Positions 1 to 11,191 of a DNA stretch of 64,000 bases are shown piece after piece. The notes beneath the pieces were generated by a model, which saw only the letters and a list, made by a program, of their open reading frames with translations, was not told the DNA's origin and did no database searches. Source of the DNA: Mesorhabditis belari (lineage: Eukaryota > Nematoda > Chromadorea > Rhabditida > Rhabditidae); the NCBI GenBank assembly GCA_958450365.1, contig CAUEEP010000924.1, positions 620,001 to 684,000 of the forward strand, in the 5' to 3' direction. The position numbers and the translations under genes are program-made. Numbering within the stretch: the first letter of the stretch is position 1; each line of letters starts with the position of its first letter.

Positions 1-890
1 GCTTTTGCTTGAAGAAATTGATGATTGAATTCTGGAAATGTTCTCAAAACTATGGATGAATATGTGCAACCGGATGGTTCTTAGCTCTAGTTCTAGCTTT
101 CCTGCAAAAGCAGATTCATTGATTCCAAGGCCAAAGGTTTCCTGTTTATATTCAGCTGTTTACCCCATTTCTATTTTGACCACAGCGGGTATCCCAAAAA
201 GTTATTTATCGTAAGCTTTAGAGTAAACAGGTCGTGCGATTTGTCAGAACAAACTTTGCAGGGGGAAATCTGCTTCCTCGTTTTTATAGAGTTGAATGTT
301 CAAAGATCCTTGGTAGACGTTCAAAATCCAAAAGCTAATTTTAACTCTCATCTGCTTCTCTTGCTTAAAGCGTTTTCTAAAGGTTGCCCTTTGAAAAGCT
401 AGCTAGAGTATTCTACCCGTTTAAATTTCCCGAATTTCTCCGATTAAATCGCCGATAAACTTATAGCTTACCTTAATCCCAGCTGAAAATTGTTATTCGA
501 TTTTCGATTCACTTTTCCAAATCAATTGCTGTCCAATCCAAATCAATCAATCAATCAATCATTGCTCTGTCTCATCAAGAGTTTTTTAAGTCTTTAAGTC
601 AAAGCACTGACAAAATTCGGTAACTTTCCTTTTTCTTAAGCGCATTTTATAGAAAGTACTTCTCAAACCTTCAAAGTCAAATGCATCCCTGTTTTTTGTC
701 CTCCATTCTGACCGTTTTTGCCCTCCATTCTGCCCGTTTTCATTTCCTTTTCGTTTTCATTCATTTCGACCCCATTGACAATAGATTTTTGACAATAGAT
801 TTTGCTTTTTCAACCCTTCAATTTCAACCGAACGGCCATGCCAAATCTGGCCGAATTTTCCCGATTATTAATAGAAAACCAGTGAACAAA
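1..890. other. Upstream intergenic region, no gene seen
   Basis: I see no exon with convincing splice sites and codon structure here. The sequence is AT-rich, with a short CAAT-type simple repeat near 540-560 (aatcaatcaatcaatc). The only element of note is the TATA-like box at its right edge, which belongs to the next gene. Confidence 0.4.
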
Positions 891-896
891 TGGCTC

Positions 897-905
897 TATA
901 AATAG
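897..905 (+). promoter_or_regulatory. TATA box of the C6-domain gene
   Basis: TATAAATAG lies 40 bases before the ATG at 945. The spacing and sequence fit a core promoter with initiation near 925-930. Confidence 0.6.
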
Positions 906-944
906 TTGACAGTAAGCGAGGGATTCAACATTCAACAACTGCTA

Positions 945-2817
945 ATGTCTCTTCTCAGCTTTTGCTTTGCTGTGTGCCTTTTGATCTCAATTCGTTCGGT
1001 AAGGTTTTCATTAAGTAAACTAACTAACTAACTAACTCAAAGATAAAATCTTCTCAAATATGTTTAGAGTTGTTTTAATACTCTTGCTCTTTTATCTTTT
1101 AATATTTAATACTCATTCAGTATTCATATACAGTCTTCAGTTCTAAGCCTATACAGTATTCAGTTCTAAGCCATGAGCCGATCGGTAGCTTAAATTAGCC
1201 GTCAGGGTTATAGATCCTTAAGCCCGGTTGGAATTTCGTTGTAATCGAAAGTCAAAAATTCTCTAAATGCAATCATGAAAAAATGTTAGTATTCTTAACA
1301 TTTAGGTGGTTCAAGCATCATGTACAACTTGTGTTCCTTTGGCCACTCTTTTGAGTAGTGGTGTTGATGGAGTGGCTAAAAATGGAGTTTCTACTTTTGC
1401 GTACGGGTAAGAAATTGGCTTGTTTGATCATAAAAGATTTCACCAAAAGCTAGTTGCAACACATATCTTGAAATATTGAAATCAAATTTAGCACGGATGG
1501 TAATAGTTGCAAGACTGGCACCCATACTTGTACAGCACCTGCTCCAAACTCTGCGATGCAAAGCGTGGCGATTTTCGCTAATACGACTTGGGCGGGAAAT
1601 AGCTCGGTTTGTTTGAGATAGTGGCTTTATTGGAAGCCTTAAGCCCAATCAATTTCTGTCTTAAAAAGCTTTTCAGAGCAAACTCCGCTTAACAAGCCGT
1701 AATTTCATTCAAAGTAGTTCAAAGTAGTGTTTATTAGATTGGCCCACAAGTCTTGGTAACATTTTTGTTTAAAATTTCAAAAAGAGCTTGCAGTTTAAAG
1801 TTTAAAAGTTTGCGGTGAGAATCGACTTCTCTTCTGTTGTCACTAAGCGCGGCAAAAAGGATTTTCGTTCATGTTTTGAAAGAAGAGCAGCTGAAATTGA
1901 TGATCTCTGCCCTTTCATGGCGTTCTTAAGGATATGAGGTACTCGTTGGCCAAAAATTGACTTAAAACCCAGCTCATGAAGGTGTCTTTCAATTGTTAAG
2001 TGGAATTTTCGCTATTTCACGAGTAGAAATCCGAGGGTTGTCTTGAATTTTTAGAAGAATCTCTTCATTTTTCAATTGAGAAGGTCTTCCCGCACGTTCT
2101 TCGTCTTCAAGGGAATTCTCACCATTTCTGAACTTGGCAAACCAACGTTGAATTGTGCTTTGAGAAGGGACGCCGTTGCCGTACACGTTTTAAATATTAG
2201 TCAAGGTCACCGACAAAGAAGATCCTTTTTTGAACTCGTACAATATAAGGTGCCTCACTAGGGAAATGCACCAGATCAAAGTGGCTTTTAATACGAAAGC
2301 CACGGGACTTTATAGAATCGGCTATGCTGATTCTAAATATGCTATTACTTTTTCCAAAGGTGCTCTGTAACGCGAGATATCTGGCATCAAAGTTTAGGCC
2401 GATTTTTGGAGTCTGCTATTTTTTGGATGTAAACAGAGCCGGGAAATTGGGGCGCATAAACAATTATTTCGAAAGAACAAAGTGTTACCAAGACTTATGG
2501 GCCAGTATAAATGTCCTAATCCGTAATACACAATGATTCTTGGGTTTTACAACGATTTTTTATGTATAAAGATAATTTTTTAAGCTCAATTTTAGTATGC
2601 TGGCTTGGTGATGCTGGGCTACGCGTGCTCACCGATCGACAACAACGATTTCGCCTTGCCAATTCCCTTCACTTGTAATGCGAACACGGCCTGGCAGTAC
2701 AATGTAGCTAACATTTTAAGAACTTATTCAAATCAATCAAATCAAATCAATCAAATCAATCAAATCAATCAAATCAAATCATTCAAAGATTCAAAAAGTT
2801 ATTCTTTAAAAGGCTGA
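945..2817 (+). CDS. Secreted C6-domain protein (nematode C6 family)
   Basis: Four exons: 945-998, 1306-1406, 1492-1606 and 2596-2817, all phase-consistent, encoding about 163 residues. Exon 1 encodes a signal peptide (MSLLSFCFAVCLLISIRS). The mature part has the C6 pattern known from nematode secreted and cuticle-associated proteins: a paired C-x2-C (SCTTC), an NSC...HTC pair, then FTCNANTAWQY, which matches the family's tC...W-x-Y segment. The usual final cysteine after the Trp is missing; an extra Cys sits just before (YAC). The last exon runs into a CAAATCAAT simple repeat and then a stop, so the true C-terminus may differ. The third intron holds a mariner element (1740-2504); the donor before it (GTTTGT) is weak. 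Without the fourth exon the protein would stop at 1619-1621. Family placement is from motif reading only; function is unknown. Confidence 0.6.
1740..2504 (-). mobile_element. Internally deleted mariner element inside an intron
   Basis: Terminal inverted repeats of about 22 bases (GGCCCACAAGTCTTGGTAAC at the left, its complement at the right) bound 765 bases. The minus strand encodes the N-terminal helix-turn-helix of a mariner transposase (motifs LLYEF-like, STIQRWFAKFRNG, LEDEERAGRPS, STREIA), then a frame-broken stretch resembling VPH...MKGQR and LVTTEEK. The catalytic C-terminus is absent, so it cannot be autonomous. The transposase is related to the copy at 38.44-39.3 kb. Confidence 0.75.
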
Positions 2818-2849
2818 GATTATTAAATCTTCCATTAAGCTAGGATAAG

Positions 2850-3446
2850 GCACTAGACATGCTTTCCGATCGATCCAATCAGATTGACCCCGCCCACTTC
2901 CACCTTTTTGTCGTTGGCAAAATACGTTTTTCTTAGCTTTCCCTGAACCAATTCTAAAACTTTCAGTATCATTCGATAGGGAAAAACATTAGTTATCGAG
3001 TGATACATACAGTACTGGACAATGAAATATCATATTTCAAAAACGATCGTCACTTTCGCGCGTCTGTAACTCCCTTGTCTTTAAGTTTAAACTATTAGTG
3101 TTATACATTTTCTGAAAGCTCTTTTCAAGGGCTACACAATGGTAATATTAATATTTAGAAATACAGTAAAGACAAGGGAGTTACAGACGCACGAAAGTGA
3201 CGATCGTTTTTCAGATATGATATTTCATTGTCCAGTAGTGTATGTCCAAATTAGAAAAAGTAACAAAAAAGAAAGTTGGTCAAATTTGGACACTTTTGGT
3301 ACCATTCGATAGCTAATTCGAATATCGAATGTTACTAAAAGTTTTAGAATTGGTTTAGGGAAAGCTGAAAAAAACGTATTTTGCCAACGGCAAAAAGGCG
3401 GAAGTGGGTGGGGTCAATCCGATCAGATCGCATGTCTATAAGGCAC
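2850..3446. mobile_element. Foldback (MITE-like) element with another element nested inside
   Basis: The left arm (about 2850-2995) is the reverse complement, with mismatches, of the right arm (about 3295-3446). Both carry TTTTTGYCGTTGGCAA, which also occurs in the 7.0-7.7 kb foldback. No coding capacity. The loop contains the Tc1-type element at 3010-3240, which must have inserted later. Confidence 0.7.
3010..3240. mobile_element. Tc1-type MITE, 231 bases, flanked by TA
   Basis: It starts CAGTACTGGACAATG and ends with the near complement CATTGTCCAGTAGTG, between TA dinucleotides at 3008-3009 and 3241-3242. The two halves pair over roughly 100 bases. A second member (51088-51319) has almost the same length and sequence. 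The CAGT-type terminus and TA target fit the Tc1 superfamily. Confidence 0.8.
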
Positions 3447-3944
3447 TGACGGCGAGCTTTTATTCCAATAATATTTAGCACACAGTTAGTCCAATTCATT
3501 ACCGCAAATCATATTCCACGTTTAGTTGCGATTGATCATCGGTCTCTTCTGCCGGGCCATCTTGAACGATACACAAATGTCGTGCCCAATTGTACCTCCA
3601 AAAGAGACTGCTTAATAAATCTTAGAGTAATAAAAAATCAATCATTAAACGAAATAAACCCAAATTCAAATGCTCCAAAATCTGCCTGTAAATTTCCAGA
3701 AGATGTTTTGTTTGAAAAGAAAAAAAGAAAAGCTAAGGAACTCCAGCTAAGGAACGTGGAAAGGAAATCGATTTAGCTAGTCCGTTTAGCTGTTTTGTGA
3801 AACAATATCCTACAACATTGTGAAACAATTTCCACGAAGTCTACTCCTTCAAAAATCCGCTGAACATCGATAACTTAGAAGAAGTTTTCATAAACCATAA
3901 AGTTACATGTTACATTCGGTACATTTAGTGTTTTCATGTTTATA
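3447..3944. other. Intergenic sequence between foldback elements
   Basis: No exon structure I can support. A 64-codon Lys/Asn-rich open frame at 3582-3776 has no domain or splice context and is probably chance. Confidence 0.35.
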
Positions 3945-4813
3945 TGTCGTAGCCGGGGGTGGGACAAATGCGATCTTTTTTTGCGCACCTGGACATTTGC
4001 GCACCTTTTTTTGCTGGAAAAGGTCTTAGGAAAGGTCGTAGAGCTTCGAAAATATTTCCATATAAGGGAATCGTATGCGTAGATTCCGAATTTCGACAAA
4101 TCAGACCTCGCTGACACGTCAAATTTGGGCTAAAAGGCAAAAACTACGCAACTTAACGCTTTTCCGCAGTTTTTGCCTTTTAGCCCAAATTTGACGTGTC
4201 AGCGAGGTCTGATTTGTCGAAATTCGGAATCTACGCATACGATTCCCTTATACGGAAATATTTTCGAAGCTCTACGGCCTTGCCTAAGGCCTTTGCCAGC
4301 AAAAAAAAGGTGCGCAAATGTCCAGGTGCGCAAGAAAAAGGTCGCATTTCTCCCACCCCCGTCGTAGCCGATGAAGGATTTCAGCCGAAGAAGTCTCAAA
4401 TTTTTTCGCTAGCAAAACCTTCTTCGGCTAACCGATTAAGTCTCAAAAATGAAATCTTGAGTTTTGTATTGACTCTCAAGTCAATACCACAAACTAAAGC
4501 TCTCTAAAAGGCGCTTAAAAGCTAAAAACGCATTCTAAAGAATGCGCATTTTATCATACTGTAACCAAAGGCTATAAAAGGACCCTTTTCCTCATTTTCT
4601 ATCTGATTCGTCATTTATTTGAAATAGAATTGTTTGTTTTTGTAAGTCAATTTGACCCCTTTGTTGGATCATCGATAAAACTTGTTTACCACTAACCTGC
4701 TACTTAATCGGCTAGCATAGCTGTCCAGAAGATACCTGTCCAGAAGATGGCTGTCCAGAGATAGCCGAAGAAGTCCGAGACTCCTTCGACTGAAATCCTT
4801 CATCGGCTACGAC
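3945..4813. mobile_element. Composite foldback element with two nested inverted repeats
   Basis: The outer termini read TATGTCGTAGCCG at the left and the complement near 4800-4813. Inside, 3949-4370 is one near-perfect hairpin (arms about 200 bases, centre near 4150), and 4364-4398 pairs with 4758-4808 (GTAGCCGATGAAGGATTTCA and complement). There is no transposase. A fragment of the same family (AAGGTGCGCxxATG, CAAATGTCCGGGTGCGCAAA) lies at 14870-14950. Confidence 0.65.
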
Positions 4814-5322
4814 ATATATAAAACGAAAAAAACCTTATCACTTTCATTGAAACACATTTCACCTTGCACATTACACGTTTTATAATCGACTAGTAATTTG
4901 ACGTGACGTGATGACGTCATTGAATGACTTGATGTAAAACTTGATAACTATTAAGGCAGAGATGCTCAAAAAATGCCTTTTCATGCTTAAAACGTTGGGA
5001 AATCTACAGTCTTTTCATTTTTTTCATCAAATGTTCAAAATCTCTTTTGATTAAGAAGATTGATCATTTCCAAAGATAAGAGAAAGGAAATCGCATCACT
5101 CGAAGCACAAAAGACCAAAATAACTATCGCCTGTTGATTAATATCAATGACTGAAGATCGAAAGGCGAAGAAAACTGGAAAACGGACGGGAAATTGGATG
5201 ATTGGAGAAAAACAACAGATAGGCTCGATAATTCGCCGAAGAGAGCGCGAGGAGTGCGAGCCTTATTTAGTCATTTTATCTATTGACATTTAAGAGATTG
5301 GAAACATTTGAAAGAGTTAACT

Positions 5323-6405
5323 ATGAAGGGTATCGTATTCCTATTTTTGGTGCTGGCTTTTCTCGCTTGTCTTGTCGTTTTCATTGAAGCAAATCCGAGA
5401 GTCAAGTGAGTGGATCGTATTTGAAGGAAAGCTAATTCTTGTCGGTTAACCCGTTTTCTAGAAGATACGTTATTTTAGGAAACATCGTAGTCAAACTGTC
5501 AGTTTTTAGCCCTACTTGGGTAGGATTCGATGAGAAATCACAAGGATTATTCAATTATCTTAAACTTGGGCTAATTGAATGTAAACTGATAGTTTGATTA
5601 CGGTAGATTTCTGAGAAAGTTGCCTTTTAGATCACATTTTTATGGAGGAACACACTCTAAATCTAGTTCTAGAATCTAGAATCTCGAAATCAAGAATTTA
5701 GGAAATCCAGAATCTCGAAATCTAGAAAATCTAGAATCTAGAAAATCCAGAGTCTTGAAAGCTAGAAAATCTAGTTCAAATAAGGCAAAATTGGGCAAAA
5801 TTCGTATAATATTCGTATAATAAATTGATCTATTATTCTATTGAAAGCATCAAATTGAGCCAGAAAAGCTACAGTTAAGTGCAAGTATCTTTTCACTGTC
5901 AGAAAGCCAAGTTATATCAGAGAATTAATGAAGTAAGCAGCTATTGTAAGAGCTAAACATTTTCCACATGCTTTAGCTAAGTCACAGCCACTCACACTCG
6001 CACTCGCACGAATGGCATCTCCATCATTATCATTCAAACAAAAATAGCTTTTATGCAGGGTTAGAAAAGAAGAATTGTTCTGCTAAAATGACTCAACCAC
6101 ATTTCAATTCAATCAAATCAAAAAGCAAATTAGAAATCAAACAAGAGAAACTTTAAAATATAGTTGTAGACTCAGAAAGACTCAGAAAGACTCAGAAAAA
6201 TAATCTTGAAAGTCACGATTTCTTATCATAAGTTTTTAGGCGCTGGCACAGCCACAGCCACTCTCATTCTCACTCACACGAATGGCATCACCATCATCAT
6301 GATCACGGCGGATGGGGAGGCTATCAGCCATACTATCAACAACAATATTATCCTCAGCAACAATATTACTATCAGCAACAACGTCCATGGGGATGGGGAA
6401 AATAA
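5323..6405 (+). CDS. Secreted His/Tyr/Gln-rich peptide
   Basis: Two exons, 5323-5405 and 6240-6405 (donor GTGAGT, acceptor TTTTTAG), encode about 82 residues. The signal peptide is strongly hydrophobic (KGIVFLFLVLAFLACLVVFI). A basic RVKR sequence straddles the splice junction and could be a furin-type cleavage site. The mature part is low-complexity: alternating His-Ser, an EWHHHHHDHGGWGG block, then Tyr/Gln repeats, ending RPWGWGK. Such sequences bind divalent metals and resemble glycine/tyrosine/histidine-rich secreted peptides of nematodes in general character, but I cannot name a family. AATAAA occurs at 6484-6489. The gene is convergent with the ion channel on the minus strand, whose stop is at 6502-6504. 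The intron contains a decayed duplicate of the His-Ser exon start. Confidence 0.75.
5975..6035 (+). pseudogene. Decayed duplicate of the His-rich exon, in the intron
   Basis: This stretch repeats the start of exon 2 of the host gene (CACAGCCACTC, CACACGAATGGCATC-like with changes) and follows a TTTAG. Using that acceptor, the host frame gives a stop (TAA) at once, so it is a dead tandem copy rather than a usable alternative exon. Confidence 0.6.
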
Positions 6406-7009
6406 TTAATGAAGAATTTGTAATTTATTTTGTAGTATTGACTGAGCTCACGCATTGGGTTCTATAAAAGATTTGTCAGAAAAAATAAAATTTTTTACTG
6501 TTCAGTTCCAAAATGACATGAATACGATAAAATTCACAAGATTTCCGCCTTGAAAAATGGTGAGAAAGATAAAATGTCGATAAATATCGAGCTTCTGAAG
6601 TTGAGCCAAAAATCGACCACTAAAACAAAGATTTTGGCTTGATTTTCATTGGGTTGATTGGATTTTGAAGAACCTATTCGTTTTGGATAAAGTCCTTTTC
6701 GTTTTTGGTTTCTCTGGAAAGATCACCAACATCACGCAAGAGATTGAAGTGATCAGCAAACAGTTCAGCACAAAGACTCCTAAATAAAAACTTTGTTCGG
6801 AAGTTCAGATGTTCAGAATGAGTCAAATTCTACCTAATAATGGAAAAGATTTCGTTTTTGGCATTTGTTGTGAAATCATATTGACAAAAGTTGTCATTGA
6901 GATCATACTGGTTAAGGCGACGCTTAGCTAAAATTCATTTAGGTCCACTTCAAGTAAAGAAATCAATATTTCAAGCAAATTGCTATACTGACTACGAGTG
7001 AACTAGGCT

Positions 7010-7671
7010 TGTAACGAAAATCTCTGTCAATTCTTTTTGCCGTTGGCAATTTAAGGTTTTTCGTGTCTTTTTCCGCATCAACCCTTCGATTTTGACTATC
7101 ATTCGATGCAGAATAAAATTGCGCATCGTATGATACCAAAACTAACTCAAAATATACTATTCACGCAAAGTTGTTGGCTAAGAACCTAAACCCTGCCCAT
7201 TATGGGCGGGACTTAACCTTTTGCCTCATAAATTTGCATAAATACAGTGCATTTCACATCAAGTGCTCCACATTGTTTTTCTTATTGTTTACATCTTAAG
7301 ACGGTTGGTCAAGAGCTGTTGCAAACGGCATCAACCTTAAATTTAAAAAATAAGGTAGGGAAAACAAAGAAAGATGATGTAAACAATAAGAAAAACAATG
7401 TGGAGCACTTGATGTGAAATGCACTGTATTTATGCAAATTTATGAGGCAAAAGGTTAAGTCCCGCCCATAATGGGCAGGGTTTAGGTTCTTAGCCAACAA
7501 CTTTGCGTGAATAGTATATTTTGAGTTGGTTTTGGTATCATACGATGCGCAATTTTATTCTGCATCGAATGATAGTCAAAATAGGCAAAAACAAAGGGTT
7601 GGTGCTGAGGAAAACATAAAAAACCTTCAATTGCCAACGGCAAAAAGGGCCGACAGATGTTTTCGTTACAA
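7010..7671. mobile_element. Foldback element in the channel intron before M2
   Basis: The arms 7010-7300 and 7375-7671 are reverse complements of each other with few mismatches (TTGTAACGAAAA at the outer ends; TTTTTGCCGTTGGCAATT inside). No coding capacity. The shared TTTTTGCCGTTGGCAA core relates it to the 2.85-3.45 kb element. Confidence 0.8.
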
Positions 7672-8699
7672 ATGCACTGTTGAGCTTGAGGTTTGGAGTT
7701 TGTTACAAGTAGCTATTAAAAACCTATTACAAGTACAACCCTAAGCTGAAATTTTACCTTTATTAATTGTTCATCTTTCACATTCGGTGTCCAAAAGCAA
7801 CCAATAATCGAGAGAAAAGTCAACAAGAAGCACGGGATTGCAATCACAAAGATGTAAAAAGCTCGGCTCTCTTTTAGAGTCACGTAGTACTCAACCTGAT
7901 TTGTTTTTGACTTTAACTGTTTGACTTTGACAATGGAAAATGTCAAGGTTTCAAAATTTCCTATTTGAAGCTTACAATTTCAATTCTCTTATTCTTATCG
8001 GTTTTTTTGATTGACAATTTCTTCGCTCATCGTGCAGTTCACATGTGAATATTCACCATTTCCCTAAAGGAATCGGATTTTTACAAGTTGTAGCTCAAGC
8101 TCAAGCTCAAGCTCAAGCCAAAGCTCAAGCTCTTACCACAATTGTGTAATGCTCGTATTTCTTGAATAAATCTCCTTGTGGGCGAATCCGGAACCAATCG
8201 TAAGTAGTTGAGCCAAATTGGAGAACACACTTTTGGGTGTCAAATGGGAAACGCGCAACCTGGAATTGAAAGCGAATCAAGAAGATTTTGAAGTTTTAAA
8301 CTCAAAATAGACTTTTGAGTCGCTTTTATTACCCAAGTAGTGACAAGGCAAACCTTCATCGGACACGAGAAATCCCCATACAAATGTTGATCATAATGAA
8401 TTGTTCCATCCGACTCAAGTTTGCATTGTTTATAGCGATCGGGACGGATTTCGACGATTTGCATTCTGTAAATGATCACTAATGAAAATGAGAAAAAAGC
8501 AAACGTATTTGTGATGAAATCCTTCGGAACCCAGACCGAATCGCAATGTACCCAAATTTTTTAAATTCCATTGTAGTCGGATTGATTCCAAGCCAATCGA
8601 ACATCTCGCCACTCGAGCTCGATTTCAATAAAAGCACTCAACGTTTGATATGCTATATCCTGAAAAGGATAACACTAATCTATCGTATTTATTCTGATA

Positions 8700-8896
8700 A
8701 AAGACGAGTCTCTAATAGAAGATCAGCCTCTAATAGAAGATCAGTCTCTAATAGAAGAACAGTCTCTAATAGAAGATCAGTCTCTCATAGAAGATCAGTC
8801 TCTAATAGAAGATCACTCTCTAATAGAAGATCAGTCACTAATAGAAGGTCAGTCTCTAATAGAAGATCAGTCTCTCATAGAAGAACAGCCTCTAAT
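8700..8896. repeat. Minisatellite, about 18-base unit, in the channel intron
   Basis: About eleven copies of TAGAAGATCAGTCTCTAA with point variants (CATAGAAG, GAACAG, GTCACTAA). It lies just upstream (in transcript sense) of the exon that starts at 8659. Confidence 0.9.
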
Positions 8897-8939
8897 ATTA
8901 GGTTGACCGATAAGTCTTTAGACCCTTCATTTAAAGGGA

Positions 8940-9285
8940 TACTCCGGCCTAAAAGTTGCCTTTCGAGAATCATGGTCATTTATTAATCATTCGAAAACAT
9001 CAAAACCCTCTTTTTAAATTTTTTTTTCGGTTTTTGGCGACTAGGCGTGGCTCTTTTATCTTGCATCCCGAATCTGCTTTCTCTAGAGCTTTTTTTATAA
9101 ATCGTGTGATTAAAGTTTGGAATGCCCTTCCCGACAAGTTGCGTTTGATCTCCACCGCGTCTGATTTTAAAAGGGCTACTTCGTTGCATTTTAAGTGACT
9201 TTATCTGGTACATTTTTCATGTCGTTTTCGCACTTTATTTCTTTCTAAATAAAGTATTTATATGAACGTGGTTTTTGAAAAAAAT
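8940..9285 (+). mobile_element. 5'-truncated LINE fragment (reverse transcriptase ORF C-terminus)
   Basis: The frame ending at 9198 carries the C-terminal signature of CR1/Jockey-type non-LTR retrotransposons: FSRAFFINRVIKVWNALP followed by TASDFKRATSLHF and a stop, then an AT-rich 3' tail with AATAAAG. Nothing of the upstream polymerase is present, which fits typical 5' truncation. It sits in the intron between channel exons 3 and 4. Just before it, 8897-8915 resembles a mariner terminus (AGGTTGACCGATAAGTC). Confidence 0.7.
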
Positions 9286-9514
9286 TAGAAAATCATTTTT
9301 TAGAAAAAATTTTATGTGGTCCCCCACATGGATTTCTTTGGGAGATTTTCTATGGAATCCAGTTAAGGAAATAATTTCACTTTTAAACACTTTTCTGGGA
9401 TATTTTAAGCCAAGGGCTATCGTTTAAAATAGTTTTGAACAATTTTAAAATTTTTGATTTATCTGGGGGATCTTTTGAGCTGGTCGATTTTAGAGGTTGA
9501 AAAAAGAAGACTTA

Positions 9515-9870
9515 TACAGGGTGCGGCATAAGTATGGTTACAGACTCAGAACCGTGTATCGTAGTGAAATATGAACGGATTCATGCAAGCTTTATATAGC
9601 GGCTTTAAGACGCTTTGGATAACTTTCCACGGCGGCCCACAGGGTACTTTGTAGAATTTCCGCCCAGGCTTTCTTCAGAGCCTTTTTCAGACTTTCAACG
9701 TTTGCATGTTTTGTTGTGCATGCTTTCTGCTCCAAAATTGCCCAAACACAGAAATCCATAACATTGAGGTCGGGCGAATTAGCTGGCCATTCATTGGCGG
9801 GAATGAAGTCGGGCAAATTGTTTCGACACCACTCTTGAGTCTTAGTACATAAATACAGTAAATGTGATCT
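9515..9870 (-). mobile_element. Tc1/mariner transposase C-terminal fragment
   Basis: The minus strand encodes WPANSPDLNVMDFCVWAILE followed by a helix (KALKKAWAEI...). This is the last part of a DDE/D catalytic core: NSPDLN with Asp at the third catalytic position (MDF), as in maT-like elements rather than classic Tc1. The right side degenerates; an ACAGGGTGCGGCATAAGTATGG terminus lies near 9518. It is a fragment only. Confidence 0.65.
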
Positions 9871-10648
9871 TCAAATGGCAAAAATTCTGTTTCTAGATGT
9901 AATTCCTAGCTAATTCGGAAAATTACCTAGTATCCACGTTCCCTAAACTCACCAAATCGACTATGTAAAGCATTTGTAGAGTGACTTTCATTGGTAAACG
10001 TTGATCAACTAGAAAAGCTCTTTGTTGAGTAAAAAAGAATCAATTAAACTGGTTGAATTAGATGATAAGAAGGAATTGATTGGAGCCAACTCCTTGTAGT
10101 AGTTCCTTGTTTCGAAAAGTTCAGCAAACAATTGATTTGCTCCATTGAGAGATTCCGAGTAGGTGGCTGAAAGGCATTGGATAAGAATTTTTTTCTTTTC
10201 GGTACCTTCAATGCCAAATTGAGTGTAATTTGTAATCGATTGGGATAGAATAACATTAAAAAATAGATAAGAATACGAAAGTTTACTCAATAAATTCATT
10301 ACTCAATATGAAAAGCATTTTTTATTCAGTTGCTTCAGCTTTGGCTCAAGGTCAAGTGAACTCTCAAGGGGAAATTTGATCGAAAGTGAATTTTTTGAAA
10401 CACTTAAAACCTAGACTGCAATTGTGGAGCTTTTAAATGTTTTTTTCGCTTTTTTCCAAAGAAGAAAGTGAAAATCATAATCAAATAGTGAAGCAAATTA
10501 AGTAAATTAACAAAAATCAAATGTGTATTCAGCACTTTATGTACAAGTCAATGTTGTTTTTGTGTTATGTACAACTATGACGAGAATTAAGTATTTTGCT
10601 ATATAATAATAACTTATATTCAATTAGTTCACAAACAATGAAAAACTA

Positions 10649-11191
10649 TTGGGTTGGTGAATTGAAAACTGCGGGACTTTGAACTAAAATTTATTCAACA
10701 TAAAACCATCAATTCATTCCAAATAATTTCCATTATTATTGACGACTTCTGCCTATTTTACAGGCAATTTGCGGATTCCGCTTTCGTAGTAGGATTTTGG
10801 CTTGTGTGTGAGACAAGTGTGAGACCCAAAAATGGAGGACTGGAGAGGAGGATGGAGTGCTCCCAGTTTGAGCACTTTCTTCAAAAGAAACCCATTTTGG
10901 TGTCAATGGGAAAGTTGTAGAGAATCAAAAATTAGACTTATAGCCAAATTTCCAAAAAGATACACTTAGTAGTTTCGCTTAAAATGCAAGTTTTGTTGCA
11001 AGTTTTGTGAAAATTCGTAAATTTGGCATTTCTTGAAAACCAGTTTTTGAATCGTTCTGAAAATTTGGATATAAGCTTGATTTTTGATTCTCTACAGCTT
11101 TTCCATTGACACCAGAATGGGTTTCTTTTGAAGAAAGTGCTCAAACTGTCACATATGACAATAGCCCGTAGTTTTCAATTCACCAATCCAA
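10649..11191. mobile_element. Mariner-derived MITE, 543 bases, TA-flanked
   Basis: Left terminus TTGGGTTGGTGAATTGAAAA after TA (10647-10648), right terminus TTTTCAATTCACCAATCCAA before TA (11192-11193). The left interior keeps the antisense of a mariner transposase 3' end (Val-Asn-Asn-Asn-Gly-Asn-Tyr region). Other members lie at 19719-20190, 24908-25426, 52855-52962 and 54365-54552. Confidence 0.8.

Larger units (their letters stand above)
6502..10299 (-). pseudogene. Cys-loop ligand-gated ion channel, complete but with one in-frame stop
   Basis: Eleven exons rebuilt: 10299-10206, 10166-10050, 10008-9953, 8659-8505, 8465-8354, 8259-8137, 8063-about 8016, 7895-7758, 6927-6834, 6779-6674, 6619-6502. 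Together they give a signal peptide, the ligand domain (WRDVRLAWN, WVPKDFI), a perfect 15-residue Cys loop (C-x13-C with FPFDTQKC), M1 (FYIFVIAIPCFLLTFLSIIG), M2 (LTSMISMTTFVNMI), M3, a very short M3-M4 loop, and M4 ending SFWN. The paralogue at 32-36 kb shares intron positions; the exons carrying M1, M2 and M4 have identical lengths (138, 94 and 118 bases). A TAA at 8561-8563 stands where the paralogue has Glu (GVEKIF versus GI-stop-KIW). Everything else is open, so this is either a young pseudogene, a polymorphic null or an assembly error. The end of exon 7 is uncertain. A polyadenylation-type hexamer complement lies at 6424-6429. Confidence 0.8.

Noticed and set aside
3875..4507. Similar short proteins on both strands at 3.9-4.5 kb
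   Set aside because: They mirror each other because the DNA is a hairpin; foldback-element sequence, not genes.
6681..7009. First reading of the 6.5-10.3 kb channel as truncated after M1
   Set aside because: M2, M3 and M4 exons were found beyond the foldback element at 6927-6834, 6779-6674 and 6619-6502, so the gene is full length.
7309..7500. 63-residue hydrophobic minus-strand frame
   Set aside because: Lies in the loop and arm of the 7.0-7.7 kb foldback element; no splice or domain support.
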